From Styela clava (Eukaryota > Chordata > Ascidiacea > Stolidobranchia > Styelidae): a stretch of DNA of 64,000 nt. Within the stretch, counting starts at the first letter, position 1. Each line of letters opens with the position of its first letter. The stretch is from the NCBI RefSeq assembly GCF_964204865.1, contig NC_135251.1, positions 23,312,001-23,376,000 on the forward strand, read 5' to 3'. A model generated the notes under the pieces. It saw only the letters and a list, made by a program, of their open reading frames with translations, made no database searches and was not told the origin of the DNA. The position numbers and the translations under genes were made by a program. Positions 26,101 to 40,047 of this stretch are shown piece after piece.

Positions 26101-28037
26101 TAATAAAATAAAAAAGTGCACTAGAAAATATACAGTATCACGCCTTTCAAAGCACCATTTTCCTATCAAGTTTAAAAAACACAATATCGGTAAATAAAAA
26201 TGCACAAAACAAAACAAATAGCATATTTACGTTTAAAATGTTATAATGATCATATCAACGGCACACATCACAATATATGTGCATACAGGCGTTACTTTGT
26301 GGGAACTGACATTTAAATTTCGGGTGAATGAACTTATGGCCAGTCAAATAAATGGTGACTGGACTGACTATGGTTTTGTCAATTCCTCTCATTTTTATTT
26401 TCAAGTGTTCGAATATGACGTATTTCCGCAAAGCGACGCTGAGAAAACCACTTAAGATCGCTGATTATAAAAGAAAACTGACGTCATTTCATGCAAATCT
26501 CAATGGAGTGACGTTGCGCAGAAGATACTTGAGAAAGTAGTCGAATTTGTTTTCCCGGCGTACGTTGACGTAACGGCAATGTAAACGGCATGGTGTACTA
26601 TAGCTATTAGATTATCCCGCAGACAAAGGCAAATATAGATAGGTGAAAATATAACATAATTGGATAATTTCCGCATTCAACCTGCGCCTTCAATGATCTC
26701 TCATGATCTGATAGGTATTTGCCTACCACATACCGTGCTAGATGATTTCGAGCGCCAGACAAAAGAGAAAGTGTATTAGAATATTTTTATCGATTGAAAG
26801 TTGGACTATATGACGTATGTTACATTCTTTCAAAAAAACGCCAAATAAATTATACACGTAGTACGTAAACAGGTAATGCATATCTCAATATTTTAATTTA
26901 CATTACTTACAATGTACCTTCCCTAGAAAAACATAGGTTTTTTGAACCCAACTTATTTACTTCATCGTTGAATAGCGTGAAAGCATTTGTGACTACAGAG
27001 TCATGAAAGGATTATAAGAAGTATGGATTCAAATTTCACGCTCTTGTCAGTTATCATAAATCGGCGTGAATCATACTCAGATTATCTCTAAATGCGATTC
27101 GAACGCGAAACCGGCCAGTCATTTTAATCGCCACTAATATCAAAAATATTTCTTTCCAGTTTATGCGAACAGCGAGGTCAGAAACTAAATCGTTTGCGTT
27201 GGTGATCTAATTTGCGAAAAATTGGATTAATAACTTGGGCGTTTCATCGATTGTAAAATGGATAATTTGTTTGATAAGCAAAATAAACAATTCCGTGACG
27301 GAAATATTTATTTACATGAAAGTTATCGGATCGTTAACATTAAAGATCGTGACTGACGTTATCCATTGCTGAATACAGCATTCCCGCTCCAGCGATTTGG
27401 ATCCGTTGTCAAAACAATATTGTATGGTTTACACGGACATATGACAATTGTGAGTAATCGGTACTTTCTATACCCCCGTGTACCGCGTACCTTTCGTATT
27501 TGCTCGTAAGATCTCGATATTTGTAAAACAATAAAGTGGACCATGGAAGTAAATCATCACACATTTATTTTAATCGTGGACTTCTGGATCAAGCACTACC
27601 GTTATCATTGCTGGTATGCGTGTGCAAGACCATCTTATAACTGTAATTATGACCGTATAACAGAAAATCTGATTTCCGAGGGAAATGATATCAAACCAGA
27701 TAAATTCTGTGGCTTTGAATTAGATATAAGATATGACTCCCAGAAATTACGATAATAGTTGTGCGATGACACAACATGTTACTGCCTTATTTTTCGAAAA
27801 TATACTAAAAGCAAATAAGATACATATAGTGTTAAAGCACGTAGACTATTGTTATTTGATAACGGTTTGTGTAACGTCATCGAGCTGAAGACATCTATTC
27901 AGATAGTATTGTGTAATGTTATACTGGCCAAAAATACACGAGCAGCAATACTATTCTCGTATACTACAATAGAGAAAAAAGGCGAACCAGATATCTCTTT
28001 GCAAGGGCACATACATAAACCTCGACGTTATAGGTAG
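20166..28037. other. 7.9 kb intergenic, no gene seen
   Basis: AT-rich sequence with only short frames (longest 140 codons at 20529-20951) that lack domains, coding-like composition and matching splice sites. I found no tRNA, rRNA, repeat with clear ends or transposon here. Space for distal regulation of THG1 or of the secreted-protein gene downstream is possible but not shown. Confidence 0.45.
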
Positions 28038-28044
28038 TATAAAA
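28038..28044 (+). promoter_or_regulatory. TATA box of the secreted-protein gene
   Basis: TATAAAA about 30 bp ahead of a probable transcript start near 28068. The first exon would be untranslated and end at a strong donor (TTCAAG|GTAAGC, 28174/28175), joining the acceptor TTTTCAG at 28393 just before the ATG. Confidence 0.5.
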
Positions 28045-28394
28045 CACGAGTGAAATTCAGAACAGGCATCACAACGAATTATACTCGAGTATAGGTACAT
28101 AACCAGTCTGCGGAATAGAACTCATTATTGTCTTCCAACTGTTTTCTCTTTAATTTCACTGATATATCTTCAAGGTAAGCAAGTTATATTTGACCCAAGT
28201 TTGAAGTTTTAAAAGTCAGTCGCTGATAATCAACAAGATACTAAATACCGTATGAATCATAGCTTTTGAATTATTAATTAAAAGTTGATTTCTAAATATA
28301 TATATACGCAATTCAAGAATTTTCCAATTCTATTGATTGAGTACGAGATTGAATATTATACGATATATTTACAATATAATATTAACTTTTCAGT

Positions 28395-29218
28395 ATGAAC
28401 ATCGCGATGCTCATCACACTTGTTACCGTCATTTCGTTCTTCACACTGTGCGAAGCTAGAAGCATTAGAACGTAAGTATAAAATATGACATAAATTTTAA
28501 CATCTATTTCACTGACAAGCATTATTGTCGACAATTCAGAATTTAATATGTAAACACATTTCAGTAAAACAGAATTTTGTAAATAAATAATTCAATCGAG
28601 TATTCCTATTGCTAAATTCCTATTATTCGTAATTACAGAAAACGTCAATCTGGAGCAATGTGGCAACTTCAACGACGTAGAAGAGATCTATGGGAAACCT
28701 ACAAACGTTTACAAATAATATACAACCGAATTCGATCAGAAGATTCAATCAAATACGTACCCACTAGCGTTGCCAGTGATGGAAGCCGTTCAAATGGCGA
28801 AGGAGCTTTTGCAATGATCTCTCATATTTTAGGACCCGATTTCCCTATATATCTGGATGATATGCCAACAGCACATCATCAAAGAATGGGCAGAATGGTA
28901 CAGGAGAGTCTTATTCCTCGTCGAAACGCTGCCGTCAGGCAAAGGACGGTACAACTACCCAGTGTATCCCGCGGAGCTAGTATCGAAGTGATTAATTCCA
29001 ATACCAATACCAGAAATCTCCAATTGGCTAGGTCGTTTGCCGGTAACGGTTTCATTCTCAAGGTTGTCACTGATGCGGATAAAGTTAAAGAAGGCGGCCG
29101 GAAGAAAAATCCGAGAAGTGTCAATGAAGTTATTCACTTGTGTGGACAAATTAACCATGAACTGAGGAATAAGAGTTTGAAATTAAGATGTGAAGTATTT
29201 TTAAAAAACGAAAGCTAG
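28395..29218 (+). CDS. Unrecognised secreted protein, two coding exons
   Basis: Exon 28395-28471 encodes a classic signal peptide (residues 1 to about 21, LITLVTVISFFTLCEA) and ends at donor GTAAGT. Exon 28639-29218 follows acceptor TTACAG in matching phase, giving 218 residues. Just after the signal peptide comes SIRTKR, a dibasic processing site, then an arginine-rich amphipathic stretch (LQRRRRDLWETYKRLQ). The C-terminal part has further basic clusters (EGGRKKNPR, IPRR) and only two cysteines, close to the C terminus (HLCG and LRCEVF), which could form one disulfide. I recognise no domain. A processed peptide or small secreted factor would fit; that is inference. TATA promoter and 5' UTR intron are visible upstream. 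Confidence 0.8.
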
Positions 29219-32200
29219 ATAAATAGCTCGATCAAAACATCTTGATGCGATTAATATTTAGTACAATTTCGTACACCGGAATGAATAACCGAGTTTGTGA
29301 ATGCGAGTACCGTCTCACAGAAGAGCAAATGAAAAGAAACTGATTGCGGGATTGTTTGAAACGTCTTTTCTGGTCTACAGTGAGTCTGAGACCTTATAGT
29401 GGAACGCAGATATTGATTCATCGACAAAATATTTATCAATCATATTTATTTATTTATTCTGTGCTGCAGCGATAACTTCACACCAGTGTTAGACAACTGC
29501 TACTGCTTCTTTTAGTAAAATTGTTTTTGCTTGTTGCTTTTTTTTTTTCAATATTATTATTTTAGTTCCACCTAGCCGCCATTGCATTTCTTTGCGTATA
29601 TGATAAAATTTATCCTTTAATTATCTATATTTATATTTTTTTACACTCATCGATGCAAATTTTTATTATTCTATTGCTTGTTCCAAACAAAATAAAAAGA
29701 AAATAAGATACCACAATAGAAATTGTGTGACGTCTACGAAAAGAGCGCTATGACATTGCGGCACGACAAAACAGGTCGTACTTTGTTTTAATTGTTTATA
29801 TTTATTAAAAACCAAGCCCAACAATTAATTTTTTCGAGACTTTTCAGAATTAATATATCATGATCCGAGGCATGTAAAGTAATCTGTTTGTACGACACAC
29901 CTGTTCATAAATCGAATAGGATGTTTTAGAAAACACAATTCGATATTAAAAAGAAATAAACACGGCGGCTGTGACGGCATCATTAGCCAAAGCCACACAT
30001 TTAGTAAACTCCAAATTACTGAGAAGAGATAAGTTTCACATGAACGCAAAACCTATCAAACAATTTAACGTTGATATCTAGAAAATTTTTATTAAGCAAG
30101 CCAATTAACCCTTTTTCAAAAGTTTACACAAACGAATACTTTACGTAACGTCGACAAAAAATACTTTACAAAATGGCGAAATAATAATCGGCCAAATGTC
30201 GATCGATTCTAATCATGCAATGCAATCTTGTTAAATCTGTTGTATTTACATCACGATTAAATCGGCGGATGTCTTTAAACATTATTATTGTGCCAAACTA
30301 TGAAACTCGCCTCACACACCAATTATTCTAACAATAGTCACTTTGTATAGAAATAGATAATCCTGTAACCAAGCTATCGCTTTGTCAGGAGTTCTTCATA
30401 TACACAAACGAACCAATATAATATGCTCTATTACTGTAAAATTTAATGCAATTTATATTGCTTTAAAAACTTTAAACTTTTGGCTTAAGTCGTAGTGAAC
30501 AACTAGAATCTGAAATTATTTATTCCTTATTGTTTAGCGATTAAGCGGATTATTGAACTCATAACGGACTCCAGCAAGTTCTCGTTGCATATTGTTTACT
30601 TAATGCTAGAAGTGGTTTAGCATATGGCGTATTAAGTCACGCCGCTCGAGATGATCCCCTAGACACCCAGTCTACAAAATACATCGTTGCTAAAACAGAT
30701 TTTATTTCTCGCCGCAGGACGCATTGATTGCAGCATTTACAGCGATTATCTTTTTTTCGGATCATAAGCGCTGTTTGCCGGTTCTGGTCGCGTTAGGAGA
30801 AAAGGAAAATCTAAAATATATTATTCTGAAATATTCTAATATTAAAAAACTATTGTTAAAAATATGGTTTTGCAGATTTGCCGTTGTAAAAAACTTTATC
30901 ACTGTGGCTACACAAAAACTTCACAGAAAAATACATATCAGCAGAAACATTTATAAACGCCGAAAACGCCCGTATAATAAATAGGTTATGACGTATTTGA
31001 TGCCACCCTCACAAGAAAACGTTTTTTTCAGTAGATTACATCATTTTATGGCCGTTTAGGATATTTAGCATATTTTAATGGCATATTGAATTCGATTACA
31101 TAGAAAACGTAGTTACCCTTTTTATATATATGAAAAGTTGTTCGCAATGCTATTTTTTACATAAAGCGCAATAGATTAAATACCCAACGTATTGATATAA
31201 ACTGCTATTAAATGAAGCCTGCCAATCTCAGTGTTATTAAGTCGAATAAAAGATTGCACTTGCACCATTTTTTTATTCTAGCCCAGTGCCATGGAACGAC
31301 AATTGTGAACGTAGAGGACTATGGCCAATAATAGATACGAACGACGCTTTCTCACTTTTGTCAGAAAGAAACCTAAACAAAACCATTTATTCAAAACTCT
31401 GTTATGCTCACCCCGGGCTCAGATATTAACCAGAGGTTTATCGCTATTTCGTCATAATTATCTATATTGAATGACTGGTTTATCTGGTTTAGCAAAGATT
31501 CCAAACATTGAATAGCTTAAGCAGTTACACGTTATTATGTTTTGTGAAAATAACATTAGCAGCATTTTGGAAATTTCACGTCCCAGTTCAATTCCAAATA
31601 TACTAGGTTAACCACGAAGCAATATGAATATCCCTTAAAGTTAAACACATATGTATCAAAAACAACCCTTTGAGAAATTTCATGTACTTTGCATTTTGAG
31701 CGTTCATGACACATATTATAATAAGAAGAAGATAAACAAAGGCAACGTCAATGAGACACCAAGACCGCAAAACCATTGGACGTCATAAAACGTGGCTGTG
31801 TGCTTTCCTCTTGTGGACCAAATGTGGCTTCGATATAAACTGGTTAAATTCCGGGAGGAAAGTTATAAGCATGTGTGATAGTCATAACAATGTACATAAA
31901 ACCCTTGAACTAATATTTGATCGTTAAACTATTTTTTGAAATTGTATTACAGCTGCCCAGTGACTTTGCCACTATCGGTTACCAGCACAAATATTGGTGT
32001 ACATGAATTTACTGTCGCTCATGTATGTGAATCATGTAGCCTATCCATCTGTCCTTGATTGATCGGAATGGGCTAAAATATTTATAATCCTGTTTATTGT
32101 AGATAATGGCCAGATTAAATTTTTACTAAATCCCCAACCCGAAAAAAGATACCACAAGAATAAGTAAGATAAAACTCGTTAGCAAAAATCAATTTAAACG

Positions 32201-32814
32201 ACAACCCCAATACAACTTTTCAGCGCAATCTTACAATGAAGGAATATATTTATTTATATAATTCTTCGTTCTCAACACATATCAGTGTCAATTCTGTATG
32301 ACGCTTTTATTTCATCACAGTCACGAGACTCACGAACATATATTTGGTTCGACCATCGTGACGAACACTCCTATAAAATATGCTCAATCAAAAACAATAT
32401 CTCCGAGCAGATATGATAAAGGGCCAGACTAAACAAAACGAATTTTAATAAACAAATAATAGTAAATAAATATTTGGCCATTTCAGGTTTCAAAAATTGT
32501 AGGCTCGTGAGAAACAATCACCTTGGACGCCCTTATTAAAAATATTCACGAACTTTTACTAATTCTGATGTACTGATGCGCATGTAGAAAACGATATTCG
32601 ATAAGGTATAACATCAAAACACAAATATTATCATTTCGTTCTCAATCCATTTAAATCTTTATTTTAAGTCGGTTATTAGTTTGGTATGACATAAGTGTTA
32701 CCAAAACTGCATCTTTCTAAATGTATTGAATAAGGTAACGACGAATGCCCCATTGTTGCTTTTGTATTGAAGGTACCTCAATAAGTCGCGTTCATGATTC
32801 TTTTGTTGGAAATG
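29219..32814. other. Intergenic, no gene seen
   Basis: AATAAA near 29690 may be the poly(A) signal of the upstream gene. No further coding evidence on either strand; plus 30724-30984 is a lysine-rich chance frame in AT-rich DNA. Confidence 0.4.
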
Positions 32815-32822
32815 TATAAAAA
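32815..32822 (+). promoter_or_regulatory. Possible TATA box upstream of the seven-exon gene
   Basis: TATAAAAA at about 32815, followed some 30 bp on by TATTCAGTTTC. It is 860 bp before the first recognised ATG at 33682, so an untranslated exon would be needed. Confidence 0.3.
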
Positions 32823-33681
32823 CTATACTCTGCGACGCATATTCTATTCAGTTTCACGCTTTATGTGTCGAGATTTTGCCAACATAATATGTGTGTGAAT
32901 ATATTTATGTTTGAATCGGTCATATTATATAATTTTTTGCTGCTTAACAAAGTGGGGTCAGATTATTATCTCGTATCAATACGCAAGCATTTTACCTGTA
33001 AATTTGAGTAGTTCGACATAAGGTTGTGACGTGGTAAAGTATACTAGTGATTTAACGAGATTAAGGATGATTATAATCGCAGTCTTTCATTGTGGTATAG
33101 ATATGAACACATTCATTTAGTTTCGGGAAAGATTATGACTTTATGAAACTTCTTTCCGAGCGAGGTTTATCTTTGTGGTAGATTACAACGTATGTATATA
33201 CTTCAATACATACATCCATAAATATGAAAGTTATATTATCTAAATTGTTTTAAACCTTATAACCAATGGTGCTTGACAAAATAGATTTATTTGAATTATC
33301 GTAATTTCGTTTCGCAATATTTAAACATACTGTATTTGCGCACAAGTAACTCATTCCTTGATTTCAATTTGGGACATATATATTGTGAAGAAGAATGAAG
33401 TCGAATAAGTATGCGCATTAGATTAGAATTTTACTGGATAGAAAGTTTCTTGAAATTGAACGGATGAAGAAGCTTACAGCTAATGGAGTACATCGCACTA
33501 TAACTTTCTTGGGTAATACAAGGAATGCAAGTTTTTAAGTTTAGTACACGACGTGCCCGTGTTTATGACAAAAGTTCACGATTCCTAATGCCTCGAATAT
33601 ATCAAATTTCCAGAGTATGCTTAAATGCGTTATAAAATAAATTGACCCAGTAAAACTAACTGTACTGCTGCAAGTTATATA

Positions 33682-36600
33682 ATGACAGATACGTATACTA
33701 GTAATGCTAAACTCCTGCAGCAGGCATTTGCACGTCAATCGCGGGATCGCAAGACACAATTTCCGATTTTGGCATCCAGCCATTTAGCCAATGGAGAAAA
33801 GTATTGTACGAACGATCCGGGGGTAAAACATACCTTGGCTTACAGACAGTTAATGAAAGAGCCAATACATCTCAAGCTGTCTGATTATACCACGCCAGAT
33901 ACAAGGCACGTATTTTTTTTTATAGCTAGGGTGAAGCATCAAATTGTTTGAGTGCATTAATAAAAAGTTACTCAACGGAAAAAGTATGCTATAGACAGAG
34001 TGCATGTAGTTACCTAGGGGTGTAATGGTGCTCTACTGCTCTATATATCTACAAGATTGCGTTCTACATAAATCAACGATTACATCGAGTTTATTGCACG
34101 TTATAGAAAAACGATGAAATGCTATTTTTTGTTTCATCCGAAATATTTTATGAGACCACTCGCAGCCAAATAGCATCTCGATTGGATGTTACATCTCTAT
34201 TCAGATAAAGAAATAAAATAATGTAATCTTCTTGCCATGGTAACAATAGGTTTTGTCGTTTTAAGGCTAGTGAACTATCGCGCTGTTTAGGATTTTGTAC
34301 AAACAAATTCAATTGTCTGCTTATCAGCAAGCTTAATCCATTTACTGGCGTGACGAAATGAAGTAAAATATTTAAATCTCATGTAGATAATGGTTAACAA
34401 ACGATCCTAAATAATAAGCAGTGAAACATACAATATACAAAATATATTCACGAACATCGTAATAAACAAATTATATTTTGTCATAACATAGATAATAAAT
34501 ATCTAAATAATGTTTATTAACATTACTAATTATACCATTCTAGTATTTGAATCAATTCCAAGTCCAGCTGTTCGTAAAATGTTTGGAAAATTCTATACGA
34601 ATAATTTTTTATTTTTCGTTATTCAGAACCTCCAGCAAATCAAACACGCGTGAAACTTCGGACAAATCGAATATAAATAGCAAGCAAAGGAATGTGATTT
34701 TCCCGTCTTTACCAAGAAAATCACATGTCTCACATGATAGAATAAAGTCCACAAAGACAAGCGAGGGTTGCCGTATGCCTCACGCCCATCATGTGTTCCC
34801 AAAGAAAAATGAACAAACCCTTGAAAATCAAAAGACATCGCAAATGTTACCTTCGGAAGAGTCAACCAGATCCCAAGAAAATCGCCGCCGTAGATGTAAG
34901 TTTTGTGGCAGCATGTATCACAGTACTAACGAACACTATTCTGGCAAATTGCAGACAATTGAAAAATACAGGCGTATGCAAATACTGAAAAAAGAAAGTA
35001 AAGTTGAGGCGGAGCACCATGGACAAAAACACTTCGAAAGTAGCGACATCACCAACGATGGTGGGTCGTACTCAACCAGATCACATAACGAAGAATCCGT
35101 ATCACGACAGGTCCAAGTCTTGGATCGCGACCAACAAACATATATCAATCATATTGAATCAGATAAAACAAATGGAAAAAATCAAAAGCGGACTAACGAA
35201 AAACCAAAGATATCATATAGTAAGTCAGACAACAAAGATAAAGTTGAACATACGCGAATCAAAGTGAATCTAGAAAATGAAAAATCGAAATCTTTTAATA
35301 GTTTCAAAATACGGGCCAATACAATGCATAATTTAAGGTCGCCCACAAACAAATCAAACGAAAATTTCGAAAGAAGCAAATCTGCTGACAAAGCATCGTA
35401 TTTTACACACAAACCACGGACGCAGAATTCAAATTTTAAACTTCATGCCTATCATTCTGTTGCAAAAATACCCCAAGAAAAACCTAGAAAAGGAAACTCT
35501 TCAACAAAAAGTAGCGAAGCGTCGGAACAGACAAATCTATCAATATCAAGTCAAGTTCGAACTTCGGAAAGTAGTAAATCTACCACACCTCCAAATACCA
35601 GGTTTGATAATAGCGTGTATACTGTGAATAGTGAATACCAATTTTAATATTGAAGAATACTGTTTAAAATTACATTTTTTCAGTGGTTCGATGTGGCACA
35701 TGAAAGAACTTATCAAATATCGCAAAGCTATGGCAATTTATCTCGATGAAAGATGGCAAAATAATCGCAAAGAAAAATTTTATGATAAACTCGAACAGCT
35801 CCAATTGAATCAACAGAGAAAGAAAAATAATTTAACGAAAAAGGAGAAGCAAAAAATACATGAATCAAAAGACAGGTAAAGCAGATAGCACAATATACTC
35901 GTTCACGTTTGTAGAAATGGTGGAAAGTTTTCCTTTGAAAACAAAAATCATAGGCATATAGCGCACCAAATTTCTCATTGTTCAGAAGTATGCATTTGGC
36001 GTTTTCTGCAGCTTAATTGCCCGACTGCTTACCATAATATATTACTTGTTCCAACTAATTGGACCTTTTTATGAGTACGCATCAGCAAGAGCTAAATTAT
36101 CATGGAAATTAGCATGACTGAACATCAGCATTTGAATCAACGTGTTGTTGTGTCGGCTGTCTTATATTACCGTGATGTAGTATTGAGATGTCCTAAAATG
36201 AACTGTGGGTTAAGATGTTCTACTTTAACTCAAATTTCACTTCCAACATACAAAATCTAACATCCATAGCATTTCCTTTATTTCCCGTCGCTATATTCCC
36301 AGAGCGCTGACAAGTTCATTGCGATATGTTCTTGAACTAATGACTTCGGTTAATAATATGGATCTATATATGACGGAGGGATATTGGAGTAGTGTTTGTT
36401 CATAATGGTACCCAATTGCTAGCACGCCCGCAAGAAACTTGCATCTTTATTACAGTATTTTCTGTCCCCCATGAGACTTTTACTATTGTATTAATATACT
36501 GTTCACAGTTGTGTTAGGTTGTTGTGATGTTCTTGGGTTAAGACTAGAGAGCGTGTCCATTTTTCAACGTCTAGTTATGCTGGTTACATTTGGCAACAAC

Positions 36601-39600
36601 TTGTACGCCCCTGAAAAAAGCTTTGTTCCTCCTAAGTAAACTAAGCTATGCGTGAATATACTACGTTGCTTGTAAAGAGGCTATGCCTTCTTAAATAGAT
36701 TATGGCCTATTGCCAATTCCAATACATTATCGACAAAAATATATACTACTCGGAATGATTGGCACCTCTGATCACCCTGCGTAGATTCGAATCCCGTGGG
36801 GCATACTGATGTGTCAACTGATTGCTGGTCTCCCTTGACCCCGCCGTCAAAGGGTGATTTGCATAAGCGCTGGTGGTATACGGCTTTTTCCCCAGTCAAA
36901 TTCATGCGTCTGAAAAATTGACTGGTTGACCATTCCCATACTCGACATGGACTGGTAAGCGGACGGCCACGGTTGCCGTATGGTTGAGCCTTTTCATCGC
37001 CTTTCTTCAACCCCGGGATAAATAGGAAATTCCTATCCTAACTACAGTACAAAAAAAAAAGAAGCTTGAAACACTGTCACTCTACCATTAGGATGGGATT
37101 GTATGGACGAGGTGACGGGACAAGTGGTGGAACAGCAGTCGGCACCAAACCTGCTAAAATACCGGATAATATCCAATGACCCATGAAATGTGATCATAAA
37201 ATTACCAATCACTGCTGCTAGAGTATTGAGACATATTCAACATAGTAACAAACAGACCATGATATAAGTTAAGTTAGGCCTGAGAAATTACATTCACGTA
37301 AAAGCGGAAGGTAACGTTAGAATAGTTTTAACTAGGCATAACCTGACTGAGGGAAAAAATATTAAAACAACCTACTTTGATGATCTCCCTGTTTCCGCTC
37401 TACTCCATTTCGTTTAATAAAAAATATCTAAACCTGCAATTACAGCAGAAGAACAAATCGCGCGCTTCCAAAATTGAACGACAGGCGAAGTTCTCAAAAT
37501 GCAGACGACACAAATTATTAGTGCGCATGCGCGACCGACCATTGACCCCAGAAAATTTCTTGCTATAACCATGTACAAAACAGTCTCAAAATAGACATAC
37601 CGTAAATGCTCGTTTAAACGCCCGGTCTTGATTAAGGGCCCGTTTGAATAGCCGCCCGTGTGAACAGGACATAAAGATAAATAAGGGCCGGTGCTTGAAT
37701 ACCCGCCCGGTGTAAAAGTTTTGCGGATTTGTACCTGCGGTGCGTAGAAAAAGTCAAAATTTTCATTATTCTCGTTTAAATCATACTTGAGAACTGGAAA
37801 TGACAATATACGGTATTAATTATTGTAACGATCGATCTTATCTACCGGTATTTTTGTGTGAAATTTTACTTTAAAAATAACAAGCGCCCCTGCTTGAATA
37901 AGGGCCGGTTTGAATAAGGGCCCGGTTAGTGAGTATGTTTAAAAAAATAAGCGGTGGGGTATTAAACGAGCAAATACGGTATTCATGTACAATGTACATG
38001 AATATGCCTATTTTGAGACTGATTTCGCGAGTTACAACGAGGTTATAAGTTTCATATCCACCCGTCTGATTCATGACATTTAAAACTGCATGCCCTTTTA
38101 AAGTACTGACAGCTAATTCCAGCCTAGTTTCAGCAACTTTATCGGAACTAAAATTTTGATTATTGCAACTAAACTAAAGCTCGTTGGAAGACTAAATTGA
38201 CTTGTTAACTTATCTGATTTACACCAATTGAATTACACGCAATTGAAAACTGACTAATTGGTAACGGAACAACAAAAACGAGCTAATATTTGCAGCCGCG
38301 CCTAGAACTTTGCCTTAGTGAAAATGGGTCTGAACTGCTGCTAAAATTTCCATTGTTACGTCGCCATTTACATCTTGCCGATTGGCCATATTGCGGAAAT
38401 CAATTCTCAAGGAAACAACTCATAGAATCAACAATAGCCACATGAACAAAGTAAGTCAAATCGTCTTCGATTTCAATATTTCATATTTATTCGTAGACAA
38501 TTAGAACAACTCCGTTTAATTCGTGAAAAGCATCAAAAAATCAGAACTAGAAGACTATCCACGCAGCATGTCAAATGGAAATATGTCTTGGGCAGCGGGG
38601 AATCAGATCGAGAGCAATATGGACTACCATCTGAATATTACGTGAGAATAGCAGTTTGTACTTTAACGTCCTACCCATTTATTTACAAATACTCTAAAAT
38701 CTCCAGGAACAGAGTCCTTACTTGCTAGTGTAGAAATTATCGTAATTTTAATGGAACAAAGCTCACATCCACATCAGACTCATCGAGCAAAATCACCACC
38801 CTAACTGCGTGCAAACATAAATATATATATATTTATTTCATGGATATACGCGAGCTTCTCCAACTAAAAGCAAAAGTAAGTTACTCTACACGTTTGGCGC
38901 AGCAGTAAGGCTTATCGTGCTAAGCGTTAGGAATACGCTCGCCACCGCACCTCTGATTACTCTGCGTTGGTTCGCAGGTTCGAATTCCATACAGGAATGG
39001 TTATGTGCGAGTGGATTGCTGAACTCTTCGTCGCCGTGGAGTGGTTCACGTAACCGCTGGTTGATTACAGCTTCCTCCGCCATCAAGTTCATGCTTCTGG
39101 ACACAAATAACTAACTAATCTCATAACCGACATGGAATGGTGACCGGACGAGAGGCCGTGATTCGCCATATGGTTTAGCCTGGATAAATATGTAAATCAT
39201 ATCCATTGCTGTAAATAAATATAGTATATATGTTTATATTTATAATCGCGGGCAATTACAGCTCGGTTGTGAACTGTTTTACCTAAAAAAAAGTTTGTAT
39301 TGAATAATTTGTGTATTTAAATTTTAAATAAATATATAAATACCACCGAGCTGATATAAATAATGTGATGTACATTATATAGAAAATATTTTAAACAGAC
39401 GTATTACGGCTTTACACCCGATGAAACGAAGAAACTGGAAAAATCTCCTATGGCTGTTTCCCAAACCAGAAAAACCCAATCGGCGAGAAAACAACATTCT
39501 TCTCAGAAATCACTACTTCCGTCAGAAAATGAGCAACAGGAATTACGACGAAAAAATAAAAAAAGGTAATAAATAATTATTCTAATATAATAGTTGAATG

Positions 39601-40047
39601 AATTGGTCACATTGCATAAAATATCAACGGCATATATAAAGTTGGTTTTGTTATTTTCTTCTTACACAGGTTCAATCATTTATTTGCGACAAGGTCAAAA
39701 ACACAATCTGATCTAATCGGCAATATAATCAGAGAGGGCCTATTCACCGTTGATATTCCACAAATATCAGAAGAAAATAAACTACCGGATGAAAACATTT
39801 CAAAGCTCAGAAGTCCAGAAAAGCGACCTCCAGTACGACGTAAGACCTCGCGATTGCTAGTTAAAGATGTAGTCGATGATGCCAAGCATATTTTGGATAC
39901 ATTGGGTGAGCTATATGAAATCCACACGAAGTGGTGATTTTACTTCAATTGGTAACCTACTTTAGCACAAAATAATCAAAAATGTTTCTTTCTTTAGATG
40001 AGAACTGTGCCGACGACTTGGAAAGCATATCTAATGCAGAAAGATAA
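33682..40047 (+). CDS. Unrecognised charged coiled-coil protein, seven exons
   Basis: Exons: 33682-33905, 34627-35601, 35684-35875, 38497-38641, 39399-39565, 39670-39905, 39998-40047. Phases match at all six junctions and the total is 662 residues ending at TAA. The first intron appears to be GC-AG (AAG|GCACGT); the rest are GT-AG. Exon 1 (LLQQAFARQSRDRK) is basic. Exon 2 is long, low-complexity and rich in Ser, Lys, Asn and Thr, with one CKFC pair. Exon 3 is a lysine/glutamine-rich helix, probably a coiled coil (WHMKELIKYRKAMAIYLDE, then QLQLNQQRKK), continued by exon 4 (QLEQLRLIREKHQKIRTRR). The end is acidic. The composition suggests a cytoskeletal, centrosomal or ciliary protein, but I recognise no family. 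Introns carry SINE and MITE insertions. Confidence 0.78.
36755..37045 (+). repeat. tRNA-derived SINE in intron 3
   Basis: Shares GGCACCTCTGATCACCCTGC, a B box (GATTCGAATCCC) and the 3' segment ending 'GGGATAAATAG...CCTATCC' with the SINE at 61645. The A-box end is missing. Confidence 0.75.
37600..37979. mobile_element. MITE with TA target duplication, 380 bp
   Basis: Terminal inverted repeats CCGTAAATGCTCGTTTAA and, on the other strand from the right end, CCGTATTTGCTCGTTTAA agree at 16 of 18 positions. TA flanks both ends exactly (37598-37599 and 37980-37981). Interior repeats of GGGCCCGTTTGAATA-type sequence are present, with no transposase. The TA duplication fits Tc1/mariner-like mobilisation. 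It lies in intron 3. Confidence 0.82.
38890..39215 (+). repeat. tRNA-derived SINE in intron 4
   Basis: Contains GCTAAGCGTTAGGAATACGC, B box GGTTCGAATTCC, ATGTGCGAG and the 3' end 'GGATAAATATGTAAATC', matching the SINE at 61645-61964 along its length. Its 5' end differs (TTGGCGCAGCAGTAAGGC). Confidence 0.85.

Noticed and set aside
37414-37806. Minus-strand 130-codon frame
   Set aside because: Overlaps the antisense of the TA-flanked MITE, and the frame is rich in its repeated GGGCCC motif.
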